Assembly (NCBI GenBank): GCA_965279125.1
Contig: CBDIHL010000042.1
Span: 124,001 to 188,000, forward strand
DNA from: Dinoroseobacter sp965279125
GTDB taxonomy: Bacteria; Pseudomonadota; Alphaproteobacteria; Rhodobacterales; Rhodobacteraceae
Direction: 5' to 3'
DNA length: 64,000 bases
Below are positions 18,079 through 25,706 of this stretch, piece after piece; position 1 is the stretch's first letter; the number at the start of each line of letters is the position of its first letter. The notes beneath the pieces are model-generated. The model worked only from the letters and a program-made list of their open reading frames with translations, did no database searches and was not told where the DNA came from. Both the position numbers and the translations under genes were made by a program.

Positions 18079-19050
18079 ATGAGCGACTTTGAAGGCTTCT
18101 CGCAACGCTGGAGCGATTTTCCGGATTATATCCTGGGCATCACTGCCGAGATCTGGGAAGGGCGCGGGATCGGCACGCTGCACGAGTACTACGCCAAGGA
18201 TGTGGTGATGCGGTTCCCGAACGCGCTGGTGACCGGCAACAAAGCGGTGATGGAAGGGACCATGGCAACGCTGGTGGAGTTTCCGGATCGGGAGCTTCTG
18301 GGCGAGGACGTGATTTGGTCCGGGGATGCGGAAACGGGGTATCTCAGCTCGCACAGGATCGTCACCTCGGGCACCCATACCGGGCATGGCGTGTTCGGCG
18401 CCCCGACCGGAAAGCGGTTTTCGATCAAGGTGATCGCGGACTGTGCCGCTAAGGAAAACACAATCTACGACGAATGGCTGATCCGCGACTACGGAGGCCT
18501 CGTGAAACAGCTGGGCCATGACCCGAAAGAGTTCGCGCGCCAGATGATCGAGGATGAAGGCGACAAGGTTGTGCGCCCGTTCACCCCGGATCAGGACATT
18601 GATGGCGGCTATCATGGGCGTGGCAATGACAATGCGTGGGGCGAGACCTATGCCGATACTCTGACCCGGATCATGGCCCTCGAGTTCGACACAATCAAAC
18701 GCGACTATGACCGCGCCGTGCTGGCGGATTATCCCGGCGATGTGCAGGTACGCGGCACCCCGGGGGTGGAGGCGTTCTGGATGGGGCTACGATCCTCGTT
18801 CCCGGATGCCAAGTTCGAGATCCACCACCAAATCGGGCGCGAAGACCCGATGATGCCGCCGCGCGCCGCTTTGCGCTGGAGCTTGACCGGCACCCATTCC
18901 GGCTGGGGGGCGTTCGGCAAACCAACGCACGCGCCCGTGCATGTGATGGGCTTAAGTCACGCTGACTTCGGGCCTTGGGGTCTGCGGCGCGAGACGACGC
19001 TTTATGATGAGATTTCGATCTGGAAGCAGATCCTCATGCATACGGGCTGA
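18079..19050 (+). CDS. SnoaL/NTF2-like protein, tandem paralogue B
   Basis: 323 residues, starting 3 bp after paralogue A. Matching motifs are YILGITAEIWEGRGIGTLHE, FPDRELLGEDVIW and EAFWMGLRSSFPDAKFEIHH, and both proteins end with IWKQIL.HTG. The N-terminal halves are visibly more than half identical. Retention of both copies side by side suggests either a heteromeric complex or two related substrates. A 59-bp gap follows before the bicupin gene, which has its own strong ribosome-binding site. Confidence 0.85.
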   Translation: MSDFEGFSQRWSDFPDYILGITAEIWEGRGIGTLHEYYAKDVVMRFPNALVTGNKAVMEGTMATLVEFPDRELLGEDVIWSGDAETGYLSSHRIVTSGTHTGHGVFGAPTGKRFSIKVIADCAAKENTIYDEWLIRDYGGLVKQLGHDPKEFARQMIEDEGDKVVRPFTPDQDIDGGYHGRGNDNAWGETYADTLTRIMALEFDTIKRDYDRAVLADYPGDVQVRGTPGVEAFWMGLRSSFPDAKFEIHHQIGREDPMMPPRAALRWSLTGTHSGWGAFGKPTHAPVHVMGLSHADFGPWGLRRETTLYDEISIWKQILMHTG

Positions 19051-19109
19051 TTGCAGCCGTTGGATTTGAGTATTTGCAGAACCCTGAAGACGACCGAGGA
19101 GAGACGAGA

Positions 19110-20075
19110 ATGACCCCCGCTGAGATGGAAGCGCGCATTGTGCGCTACGGCGATCTGCGCCCCTGCAAGACGGCGTTTATCGACGCGCATACGCCGGGCA
19201 GTGATCAGAAGGAAAACTTTACGATCATCGGCGGCGGTGTCTCGGAAAGCCCAGACCAGCATGTGCATATCCGCGACACGCCGGGGTTTAATATCGGGGC
19301 AGCGGGGCAGCCGCCGAAATGCCGGAACTCGCTGCATTCGCACCGGACGGCGGAGGTGTTCTTTGTGCTCAAAGGGCGCTGGCGGTTCTTTTGGGGCCGT
19401 TGGGGGGATGCGGGCGAGGTTGTTCTGGAAGAGGGCGATATCTTCAACATTCCCACCGGCATCTTTCGCGGGTTCGAGAATATCGGCACCGACTACGGAA
19501 TGATCATGGCGATCCTTGGCGGCGACGATGCCGGGGGCGGCGTGATCTGGGCGCCTCAGGTGATCGAGGATGCGGCGGGGCATGGCCTCGTGCTGGGTGA
19601 AAACGGTGTTTTGTATGACAGCAAGAAGGGGCAGACGCTGCCGCATAATGTGGGGCCTATGCCGTTGCTGAGCGACGCTGAATTGGCGGAGTATCCTGAG
19701 CCGACCACTGCGGATGTGATCCCCGGCTATGTCGCGCGCTACTGGGATATGATGGCGCTTGCCGATCGCCAGCCTGCCTCGGTCATTGGGCCAGATGCGA
19801 TGCTAACGGATCGTCCGGGCTTTGACGTCGAATTCCTGTCGCGCGGGTCCATCCCCGACACGCCTGCCAGCACCGACAGCCACACCGTCTTGATGCCCGT
19901 GAAGGGGCACTGGCGGCTGACATGGGAGGGCGGCACGACGGCCTTGAACCCCGGCGATACGGCAGCGGTGCCTCCGGGGCTTGCCCATGCGCTAGAGCCG
20001 TCGATGACCGGGGAGGCCGCGATCTACCGCGTCACCTCGACCGACGATCCGGCGGGCGCGACGTGGACGGGATGA
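19110..20075 (+). CDS. Bicupin protein (cupin domain)
   Basis: 321 residues. ATG 19110 follows GAGGAGAGACGAGA. Cupin 1 has metal-ligand-like NSLHSHRTAEVFFVLKG (HxH and Glu), but the second motif (IPTGIFRGFENIG) lacks the usual His. Cupin 2 (about residues 230-310) has DSHTVLMPVKGHWRLTW and PPGLAHALEPS. It is a clear paralogue of the protein at 59268-60410, sharing AFIDxxxPGSDxKEN, GFNIGAA and TGIFRGF-type segments. Bicupins include dioxygenases, isomerases and lyases acting on sugar or aromatic intermediates. The stop overlaps the dipeptidase start by 4 bp. Confidence 0.86.
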   Translation: MTPAEMEARIVRYGDLRPCKTAFIDAHTPGSDQKENFTIIGGGVSESPDQHVHIRDTPGFNIGAAGQPPKCRNSLHSHRTAEVFFVLKGRWRFFWGRWGDAGEVVLEEGDIFNIPTGIFRGFENIGTDYGMIMAILGGDDAGGGVIWAPQVIEDAAGHGLVLGENGVLYDSKKGQTLPHNVGPMPLLSDAELAEYPEPTTADVIPGYVARYWDMMALADRQPASVIGPDAMLTDRPGFDVEFLSRGSIPDTPASTDSHTVLMPVKGHWRLTWEGGTTALNPGDTAAVPPGLAHALEPSMTGEAAIYRVTSTDDPAGATWTG

Positions 20076-21109
20076 GTGCTCCTGCGGTTTTTGACGGGCA
20101 TAACGATGTGCTCCTGCGCTTGTGGAAGGGCGGGATAGAAACCGCTGTCGCGCAGTTTCGCAAGGCGGATCGGGGTCACATAGACCTTGAGAAGGCGCGC
20201 GCTGGCGGCTTTGTCGGTGGCTTTTTCGCGACCTTCCCGCCGCCCGGCGGCACCTTTGTGATGCCTGCGTTCGAGCCGCCCTATGACGAGCCGCTGCCCC
20301 CGATGCTACCGCAACGCGACGCGCTGGCGATGGTGGTCGAGCAGGCCGCGTGCCTTGTGCGGCTGGAAGCGGCGGGGCTTGTGCGCATCTGTCGAAGTGC
20401 CCGCGATATTGCGCCTGCCATGCTGGAAGGGCGCATCGCCGCGATCCTGCATATGGAAGGGGCTGAGGCGATTGATCCCGATCTGCACGCGCTCGATCTG
20501 CTGCATGCGGCGGGGTTACGCTCGCTCGGGATTGTGTGGTCGCGGCCCACGATCTTTGGCCATGGCGTCCCGTTTCGGTATCCGAGCGACGGTGATATTG
20601 GGCCGGGTCTGACGGATGACGGGAAGCGCTTGGTCGCGCGGTGCAAGGCGCTGGGGATCATGGTGGATACCTCGCATTTGAATGTAGCCGGGTTCTGGGA
20701 TGTGGCCGAGGCGGGGCTGCCCTTAGTGGCGACCCATTCCAACGCCCATGCCATTAGCCCCGGCGCGCGCAACCTGACCGACGCCCAGCTGCGCGCGATT
20801 GGCGAGACCGGGGGGATGGTGGGGCTGAACTTCGGCTCGGTCTTCCTGCGCGAAGATGGGCGAGCCGCGCCTGAGGGATGTATCGAGGCGGCGATGAAGC
20901 ACCTCGACCAGATGATCGCAATGGCTGGCGAGGATCACGTTGGCCTCGGCTCCGATTTTGACGGCGCACCGATGCCCGAAGGGCTGGAGGATTGCGGCAA
21001 GCTGGACGCCTTGCGAGATGCGATGCGCGCCCACGGCTATGACGAGGCACTGGTTACCAAGATTTGCAACGAAAACTGGTTGAGCTTTCTTGACCGGACG
21101 ATGACTTGA
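20072..21109 (+). CDS. Peptidase M19 family (membrane/renal dipeptidase-like)
   Basis: 345 residues from ATG 20072, overlapping the bicupin stop. Zinc-ligand motifs of family M19 are present: FDGHNDVLLR (HxD), ILHMEGAEAI (Glu), MVDTSHLN and VATHSNAHAI (His residues), and the C-terminal GLGSDFDGA. M19 enzymes hydrolyse dipeptides or other amide bonds, including D-residues and lactams, with a binuclear zinc centre. No signal peptide, so it is probably cytoplasmic. In this operon it may cleave an amide-linked amino acid from the substrate (inference). Confidence 0.9.
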   Translation: MSAPAVFDGHNDVLLRLWKGGIETAVAQFRKADRGHIDLEKARAGGFVGGFFATFPPPGGTFVMPAFEPPYDEPLPPMLPQRDALAMVVEQAACLVRLEAAGLVRICRSARDIAPAMLEGRIAAILHMEGAEAIDPDLHALDLLHAAGLRSLGIVWSRPTIFGHGVPFRYPSDGDIGPGLTDDGKRLVARCKALGIMVDTSHLNVAGFWDVAEAGLPLVATHSNAHAISPGARNLTDAQLRAIGETGGMVGLNFGSVFLREDGRAAPEGCIEAAMKHLDQMIAMAGEDHVGLGSDFDGAPMPEGLEDCGKLDALRDAMRAHGYDEALVTKICNENWLSFLDRTMT

Positions 21110-21121
21110 GGGAGAGCTAAA

Positions 21122-22243
21122 ATGAGCATCAAGACCACCCATGTGGGCAGCCTGCCACGGCGCCAGGAAACCGTAGATTTCATCTTCGCGCGCGAGAACG
21201 GCGAAGCCTATGACGAGGCCGCGTTCGATGCCGAAATGGCCAGCGCTTGCGACTACGTTGTGCAAAAGCAGGTCGAGGCCGGGATCGATATCGTGTCGGA
21301 TGGCGAGACCTCGAAGATCAGTTACGCCACCTATGTCAAGGACCGCTACACTGGCTTTGGTGGCGACAGTCCGCGAAATGCGCCTGCGGACCTCAAGGAA
21401 TTCCCCAGCTTCCTCAAGCGCTTGGCCGATGACGGTGGCACGCCTCAATATGCGCGGCCCATGTGTGTGGGCGAAGTGACCTCCAAGGGTCAGGGCGAGT
21501 TGGAGAAGGATATCAAGCACCTCAAGGACGCGATGGCGAACCACGGGGCTGAGCGCGGATTTATGAATGCGGCCTCGCCCGGTGTGATCTCGCTGTTCTT
21601 GCAGAACGACTTCTATCCGACGCGCGATGCATATTTGGCAGCTTTGTCGGATGCGATGCGGGCGGAGTATCAGACGATTGTTGGGGCCGGTTTGGACTTG
21701 CAGCTTGATTGCCCGGACTTGGCCTTGTCGCGGCATATGCTGTTCAATGACTTGTCGGATGACGAGTTCCTCAAGATCGCCGCAAGCCATGTCGAAGCGC
21801 TGAATGCCGCCCTTGAAGGCGTGCCGGAAGAAAACGTCCGCATCCACATTTGCTGGGGCAATTACGAGGGGCCGCATGTCTGCGATATCGACATGGACAA
21901 GGTGTTCTCGGTGCTGATGGGCGCGAAGGCGCGCTATGTGTTGTTCGAGACCTCGAACCCCCGCCATGCCCATGAATGGACCGTGTTCCGCGATCGCAAG
22001 GCGGAGATTCCGGATGGCAAAGTGCTGGTGCCGGGCGTTGTGGATACGACCACGAACTTTGTCGAGCATCCGGAGGTTGTGCGCCAACGGGTCGAGCGGT
22101 TCGTGGATATCGTGGGCGCAGAGCGGGTGATCGCGGGCAGCGATTGCGGATTTGGAACCTTTGCAGGATTTGGTGCTGTCGACCCCGATATTGCTTGGGC
22201 GAAACTAAAGAGCCTGAGTACGGGAACGCGATTGGCAGGGTAA
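21122..22243 (+). CDS. MetE-like protein (cobalamin-independent methionine synthase, C-terminal catalytic domain family)
   Basis: 373 residues, preceded by GGGAGAGCTAAA. It begins with TTHVGSLPR, typical of the MetE catalytic barrel, and keeps the zinc-ligand pattern of MetE: HxC in RIHICWGNYEG, Glu in VLFETSNPRH, and Cys in AGSDCGFGT. It is half the length of MetE because the N-terminal barrel is absent. Stand-alone members include core-MetE methyltransferases and epoxyalkane:CoM-transferase-like enzymes. As the last gene of the SnoaL operon it may transfer a methyl or alkyl group to or from a thiol, but the reaction is open. Confidence 0.86.
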   Translation: MSIKTTHVGSLPRRQETVDFIFARENGEAYDEAAFDAEMASACDYVVQKQVEAGIDIVSDGETSKISYATYVKDRYTGFGGDSPRNAPADLKEFPSFLKRLADDGGTPQYARPMCVGEVTSKGQGELEKDIKHLKDAMANHGAERGFMNAASPGVISLFLQNDFYPTRDAYLAALSDAMRAEYQTIVGAGLDLQLDCPDLALSRHMLFNDLSDDEFLKIAASHVEALNAALEGVPEENVRIHICWGNYEGPHVCDIDMDKVFSVLMGAKARYVLFETSNPRHAHEWTVFRDRKAEIPDGKVLVPGVVDTTTNFVEHPEVVRQRVERFVDIVGAERVIAGSDCGFGTFAGFGAVDPDIAWAKLKSLSTGTRLAG

Positions 22244-22292
22244 TCGTTCGGCATTGCAATTCTATTCATATGCTCGAAAATCTGTTATGCTT

Positions 22293-22318
22293 CTGAGTTG
22301 TGCAATTGCGCAACTCAG
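22293..22318. promoter_or_regulatory. 26-bp near-perfect palindrome at the start of the SARP-like regulator gene
   Basis: Arms CTGAGTTG (22293-22300) and CAACTCAG (22311-22318) flank the palindromic core GCAATTGC. Only one of 13 base pairs is mismatched (T/G, 22301 and 22310). It overlaps the TTG start candidate of the following gene and has no U-run after it. Autoregulatory operator is the simplest reading; a 5'-leader hairpin is possible. Confidence 0.65.
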
Positions 22319-23941
22319 CAATGGGGCAACACTATAGACGCATCGAGCAAGTCACGTTCTAGCGGATACCGCGTGGTTATCCGAGGTCGGTTTTGTGTGC
22401 GCACGCCGGCAGGTGAGGACGTGACGCCAATAAACCGTAAAGAACGCGCGCTTATTGCGATGCTGGCCTGTGCCCCTGATCGGCGCTCCACACGGCGTTG
22501 GCTGGAAACAAAACTTTGGTCTGAAAGCCCGCCTGAGAAGGCCTCAGCCAGCTTGCGGCGCGCGCTCTCGAACCTCAGAAAGGGTGCGCTTGGCAATATA
22601 TCTCTCTTTGAATGCAACCGGCACGAAGTCTGGCTTGACGCGTCTGTGACGATCGATACCCGCCCTGGTTTGGCGGGGCAGGTAGACCTGTTGGAATTGG
22701 TTGATGTCGACGACCCGGAGTTTGATGACTGGTTGCGCAGTCTGCGCGCCGCTGATGCCGCAACGCCTGCTGAGCAACCAGACCATGTCAGCGACGGCCC
22801 TGCGGCGTTGTCGAATGGGACGCTTGTTGTGATCCGCGCACAATCCCAGCGCCCCTCGGACTTGGATAGTTTCTATACAACGATCATGGTCGACACCCTA
22901 TCGGCCCGGCTTGAGGCCGAAGGCGCGGATGAGATCTATGCCAATATTGAGCCAGCTGCGGGCTGGAAAGAGCGTGCAGCGACGATTGTTGAACTGGAAT
23001 TGCACACCCTTGTGGATGACGCGGACTGGACAGTTCATCTGCGCGCTTTGGGTGGCGTTGATCGGCGGTTCTTGTGGTCAGGGCGCTTGCGGGTGCCTTC
23101 TGCGAGCCGCTCGATTGCCACCGGGATCGAGGCACAGGCCTTTGCGTCGCGCGCGCTGACGCAGATCCTGCACCGCTTTCACGCCTTTCGCGATGCGCGT
23201 TTGTCACCGATGATGCTCATGCAGCGCGCGGCCGTGCGCTTGTATGATCCGAACCCAGACCGCGTGCGTCTGGCTGAGGAAGACTTGACGCGCCTGAGCT
23301 CCGGCGAGGGCATGGCCCAAGCCCTTGCATGGCGTGGCTTCGCCCGCATGGCACGCGCGATCGAGTTTGGGGACAAGACCGATGCAGACGAGGCCGCCGC
23401 GATGATTATGGAAGCCGAAGCGCTGAAACCGGGCAATGCGCTGATCTCTGCCCTTGTTGCACGCGTTTCACTTGATAGCTTCGGCGACGTGGATAAGGCA
23501 GCATTTCACGCCAGAAATGCGCTGCTGTCCGACGAAACGAACCCCTACGCCCTGCAATCCGCCTCCCGCATTGCCCTGATGCAAGACCGTGCCGACGACG
23601 CCCAGGAGCTGGCGCATCTTGCACGCAATACCGCCGAAGGCCTGCCCCATGTCTTTGCCTGGGACTTTGAACTTGGCCTCGCCGCCTTGGCACGCGCCGA
23701 CCTTCTTGGCGCGCTTGGGGCCATGCAAAGCGCCCATCGCAGCAATCCGAACCACCGCGCCACATTGCGCTATCTGGTCGCCACAAGCTGGCTTGTCGGA
23801 GAGCATTCCCAAGCCCGAGACGCCGCAAAACGGCTCGCCCAGATCGAGCCGGGCTTTCGCATCTCTGACTTGCGAAAACCCGACTATCCGGTGCTCACCT
23901 TGCGTCGGCTGGGCCTGACCGACATGCTGCCTGAGGCTTAA
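22298..23941 (+). CDS. SARP-like (BTAD-type) transcriptional regulator with TPR-like C-terminus
   Basis: 547 residues from TTG 22298; an in-frame GTG at 22373 (522 residues) fits the domain start better. The winged-helix DNA-binding domain covers residues about 24-100 (YRVVIRGRFCVRTPAGEDV; LETKLWSESPPEKASASLRR). The middle (190-310) contains a domain like those of adenylate-cyclase/SARP-type regulators, and the C-terminal 200 residues are helical TPR-like repeats (NALISALVARVSLDSFGDVD; AFHARNALLSDETNPYALQS). No receiver or sensor domain is visible. It is convergent with the S8 peptidase gene, whose stop is 10 bp away, and may regulate that accessory region. Confidence 0.78.
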   Translation: MCNCATQQWGNTIDASSKSRSSGYRVVIRGRFCVRTPAGEDVTPINRKERALIAMLACAPDRRSTRRWLETKLWSESPPEKASASLRRALSNLRKGALGNISLFECNRHEVWLDASVTIDTRPGLAGQVDLLELVDVDDPEFDDWLRSLRAADAATPAEQPDHVSDGPAALSNGTLVVIRAQSQRPSDLDSFYTTIMVDTLSARLEAEGADEIYANIEPAAGWKERAATIVELELHTLVDDADWTVHLRALGGVDRRFLWSGRLRVPSASRSIATGIEAQAFASRALTQILHRFHAFRDARLSPMMLMQRAAVRLYDPNPDRVRLAEEDLTRLSSGEGMAQALAWRGFARMARAIEFGDKTDADEAAAMIMEAEALKPGNALISALVARVSLDSFGDVDKAAFHARNALLSDETNPYALQSASRIALMQDRADDAQELAHLARNTAEGLPHVFAWDFELGLAALARADLLGALGAMQSAHRSNPNHRATLRYLVATSWLVGEHSQARDAAKRLAQIEPGFRISDLRKPDYPVLTLRRLGLTDMLPEA

Positions 23942-23951
23942 GCAGCCCCCG

Positions 23952-25706
23952 TTACGGCGATGGATGCGCCCTCCTGCCCGCCTCAAGCGCTGCCGCCAAA
24001 GACGTGCCGGCTGCTTTGAAACGTCGCCCTGAGCCATTGCCCAGCACCGCGCGCCCGTCTTCTGCATACCGGGGCAGCGCATCACTGGGCATCGCGCGCC
24101 CGGATGTATCACGCAGATCGCTCTGCACATCCACGCTCCTACCCGCCATCGGTTGGCTGGCATAAGCGGCCTCTCCATGCCCTTTGACCACGGCCGTTGC
24201 GGTGAAAATACGCGCATGGCGGGCGGTCGCCAGAATGGACGCAGTCCCTTTGCGGCGGATCACAGACACCGGCAAGTTGTCGGCTCCGAGTTGGTCTTCC
24301 AAGCCGGGACGGCCCAATGCATCTGTCGGACGATAGTTTGTGTCTTCAAACCACGACGCACGAGATGGCTTGGACAAATCGACCTCGAACCCGGTTTCAT
24401 CCCGCAATATCCAAAGATCCGCCCCCGAGCCCTTTGCCCGGATCGTCCATGCGCCCGCTTGTGCCCGTGCGGGTGTTGCAGCCTTGGCAGCCGTCGGCGT
24501 TAAGGTGAGCCGCGTGCGCACGCGCCTTGACGCCAGCCCGGTGACCCATACTGCGCCGACATCCTGACCGTTATGCACCAGCCTGCTGATCCCACCCTCT
24601 GTTGGCAGATGAATGGACGCGCCGTCCGGGGCTTCGAGTGTCAACGGTTCCGCTTTGGCCTGTTGAATGAACTCTACCGTGTTCGCGGAATAATCATCCG
24701 GCTGTATCCGCCACCGCACATGGTCATTTGGACCGAGCTGCGCGTGCAGCTGATCTTGGCGGTGGTTCCCAATCGGCAGAACGAGCGTTACGAAAATGCC
24801 TTTTGCGGCGAGATCATCCAGCGTCGCATTCATCTCGGCCAAGATCTCGGCTTGGCCATCCTGCGGTCCCCCGGTGAAGCCGAACGCCATAAGCACCACC
24901 ATGCGGAATTCGGTATCCACAACGCTTGCGGCTTGCGTCGCGATCTTGCGCAGCGCCACGCTCATGACGACGGCCATTTGCCCCCCGGTCAGATCTCGCA
25001 ACACCGCGACCGGCAACTCCAACCCGTGAAACCGTGCGCCTTGAGGTGCCGTCTGGTTGACCAGATCAGTCATTGCGGTGCCGTGGGCGAGACCGTCGGC
25101 TGCGAATAAGGGACGCCCCTCGGCCATGCCATAGACGCTTGTGGGGAATTTACGTGCAAGATGCGCGCGAATGATGACGTCCGGTTGATCCATCAAATCA
25201 TCAAGGTCAGATTGCTCGAGCGTCGTGCCGTCAACCACGGATTCGTTGTTGTAAGACAGTGAAGAGAGCGTCGCGAAACGGCTTGGATGGTCAGGTGACT
25301 GGCTGCGAAATTCAGGATTCCAGAAGGCAATGCCCGCATCAATGATGCCGATTTCAATATCCTCTGCCACCCCTCCGCTGGATCTGAGACTGGGACCTGC
25401 CAGAATATCGAGAGCACCTGTTGGCTTAATATCGCCGTTGGGAATGCGAGGACCGATAAAGAGGCTGGTATCCTCAAGACGGTCTTTGAGCGCGGTCTGG
25501 TAGTCTTCGAACAGATCTGCATTCTGCGCACGCACACCGGTCAGGATCTCGGATTGCAACTGACCCTCTGTGTTCTGAAACACGACCGTGGGCCGGGAGG
25601 TCTGCTTTTGCTCAGACCCCGGTCGATGCAACACGTCCAGTAGGGCCGCCGGAAGCAAGTTGACCGGCATTGGCTCTGGTATATTCCTAGGCTCTAGCTC
25701 GATCAT
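23952..25706 (-). CDS. Subtilisin-like serine peptidase (S8 family) of unusual architecture
   Basis: 584 residues, ATG 25706 overlapping the upstream stop (ATGA). The subtilase triad is in the usual order: Asp123 (IEIGIIDAGIAFWN), His208 (GLAHGTAM) and Ser569 (AAGTSLAAA), with a possible oxyanion Asn314 (LPIGNH). The Ser block lies only 15 residues from the C-terminus, leaving about 250 residues between Asn and Ser. These contain a beta-rich segment and a long Ser/Ala/Arg-rich stretch. No signal peptide was seen, so it may act in the cytoplasm or leave by a non-Sec route. It is translationally coupled to the PAP2/haloperoxidase-like gene, suggesting a joint function. Confidence 0.82.
   Translation of the reverse strand: MIELEPRNIPEPMPVNLLPAALLDVLHRPGSEQKQTSRPTVVFQNTEGQLQSEILTGVRAQNADLFEDYQTALKDRLEDTSLFIGPRIPNGDIKPTGALDILAGPSLRSSGGVAEDIEIGIIDAGIAFWNPEFRSQSPDHPSRFATLSSLSYNNESVVDGTTLEQSDLDDLMDQPDVIIRAHLARKFPTSVYGMAEGRPLFAADGLAHGTAMTDLVNQTAPQGARFHGLELPVAVLRDLTGGQMAVVMSVALRKIATQAASVVDTEFRMVVLMAFGFTGGPQDGQAEILAEMNATLDDLAAKGIFVTLVLPIGNHRQDQLHAQLGPNDHVRWRIQPDDYSANTVEFIQQAKAEPLTLEAPDGASIHLPTEGGISRLVHNGQDVGAVWVTGLASRRVRTRLTLTPTAAKAATPARAQAGAWTIRAKGSGADLWILRDETGFEVDLSKPSRASWFEDTNYRPTDALGRPGLEDQLGADNLPVSVIRRKGTASILATARHARIFTATAVVKGHGEAAYASQPMAGRSVDVQSDLRDTSGRAMPSDALPRYAEDGRAVLGNGSGRRFKAAGTSLAAALEAGRRAHPSP

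Noticed and set aside
20723..22087. Open frame of 454 codons antisense to the dipeptidase and MetE-like genes
   Set aside because: It crosses two well-supported genes on the other strand and has no recognisable domain.
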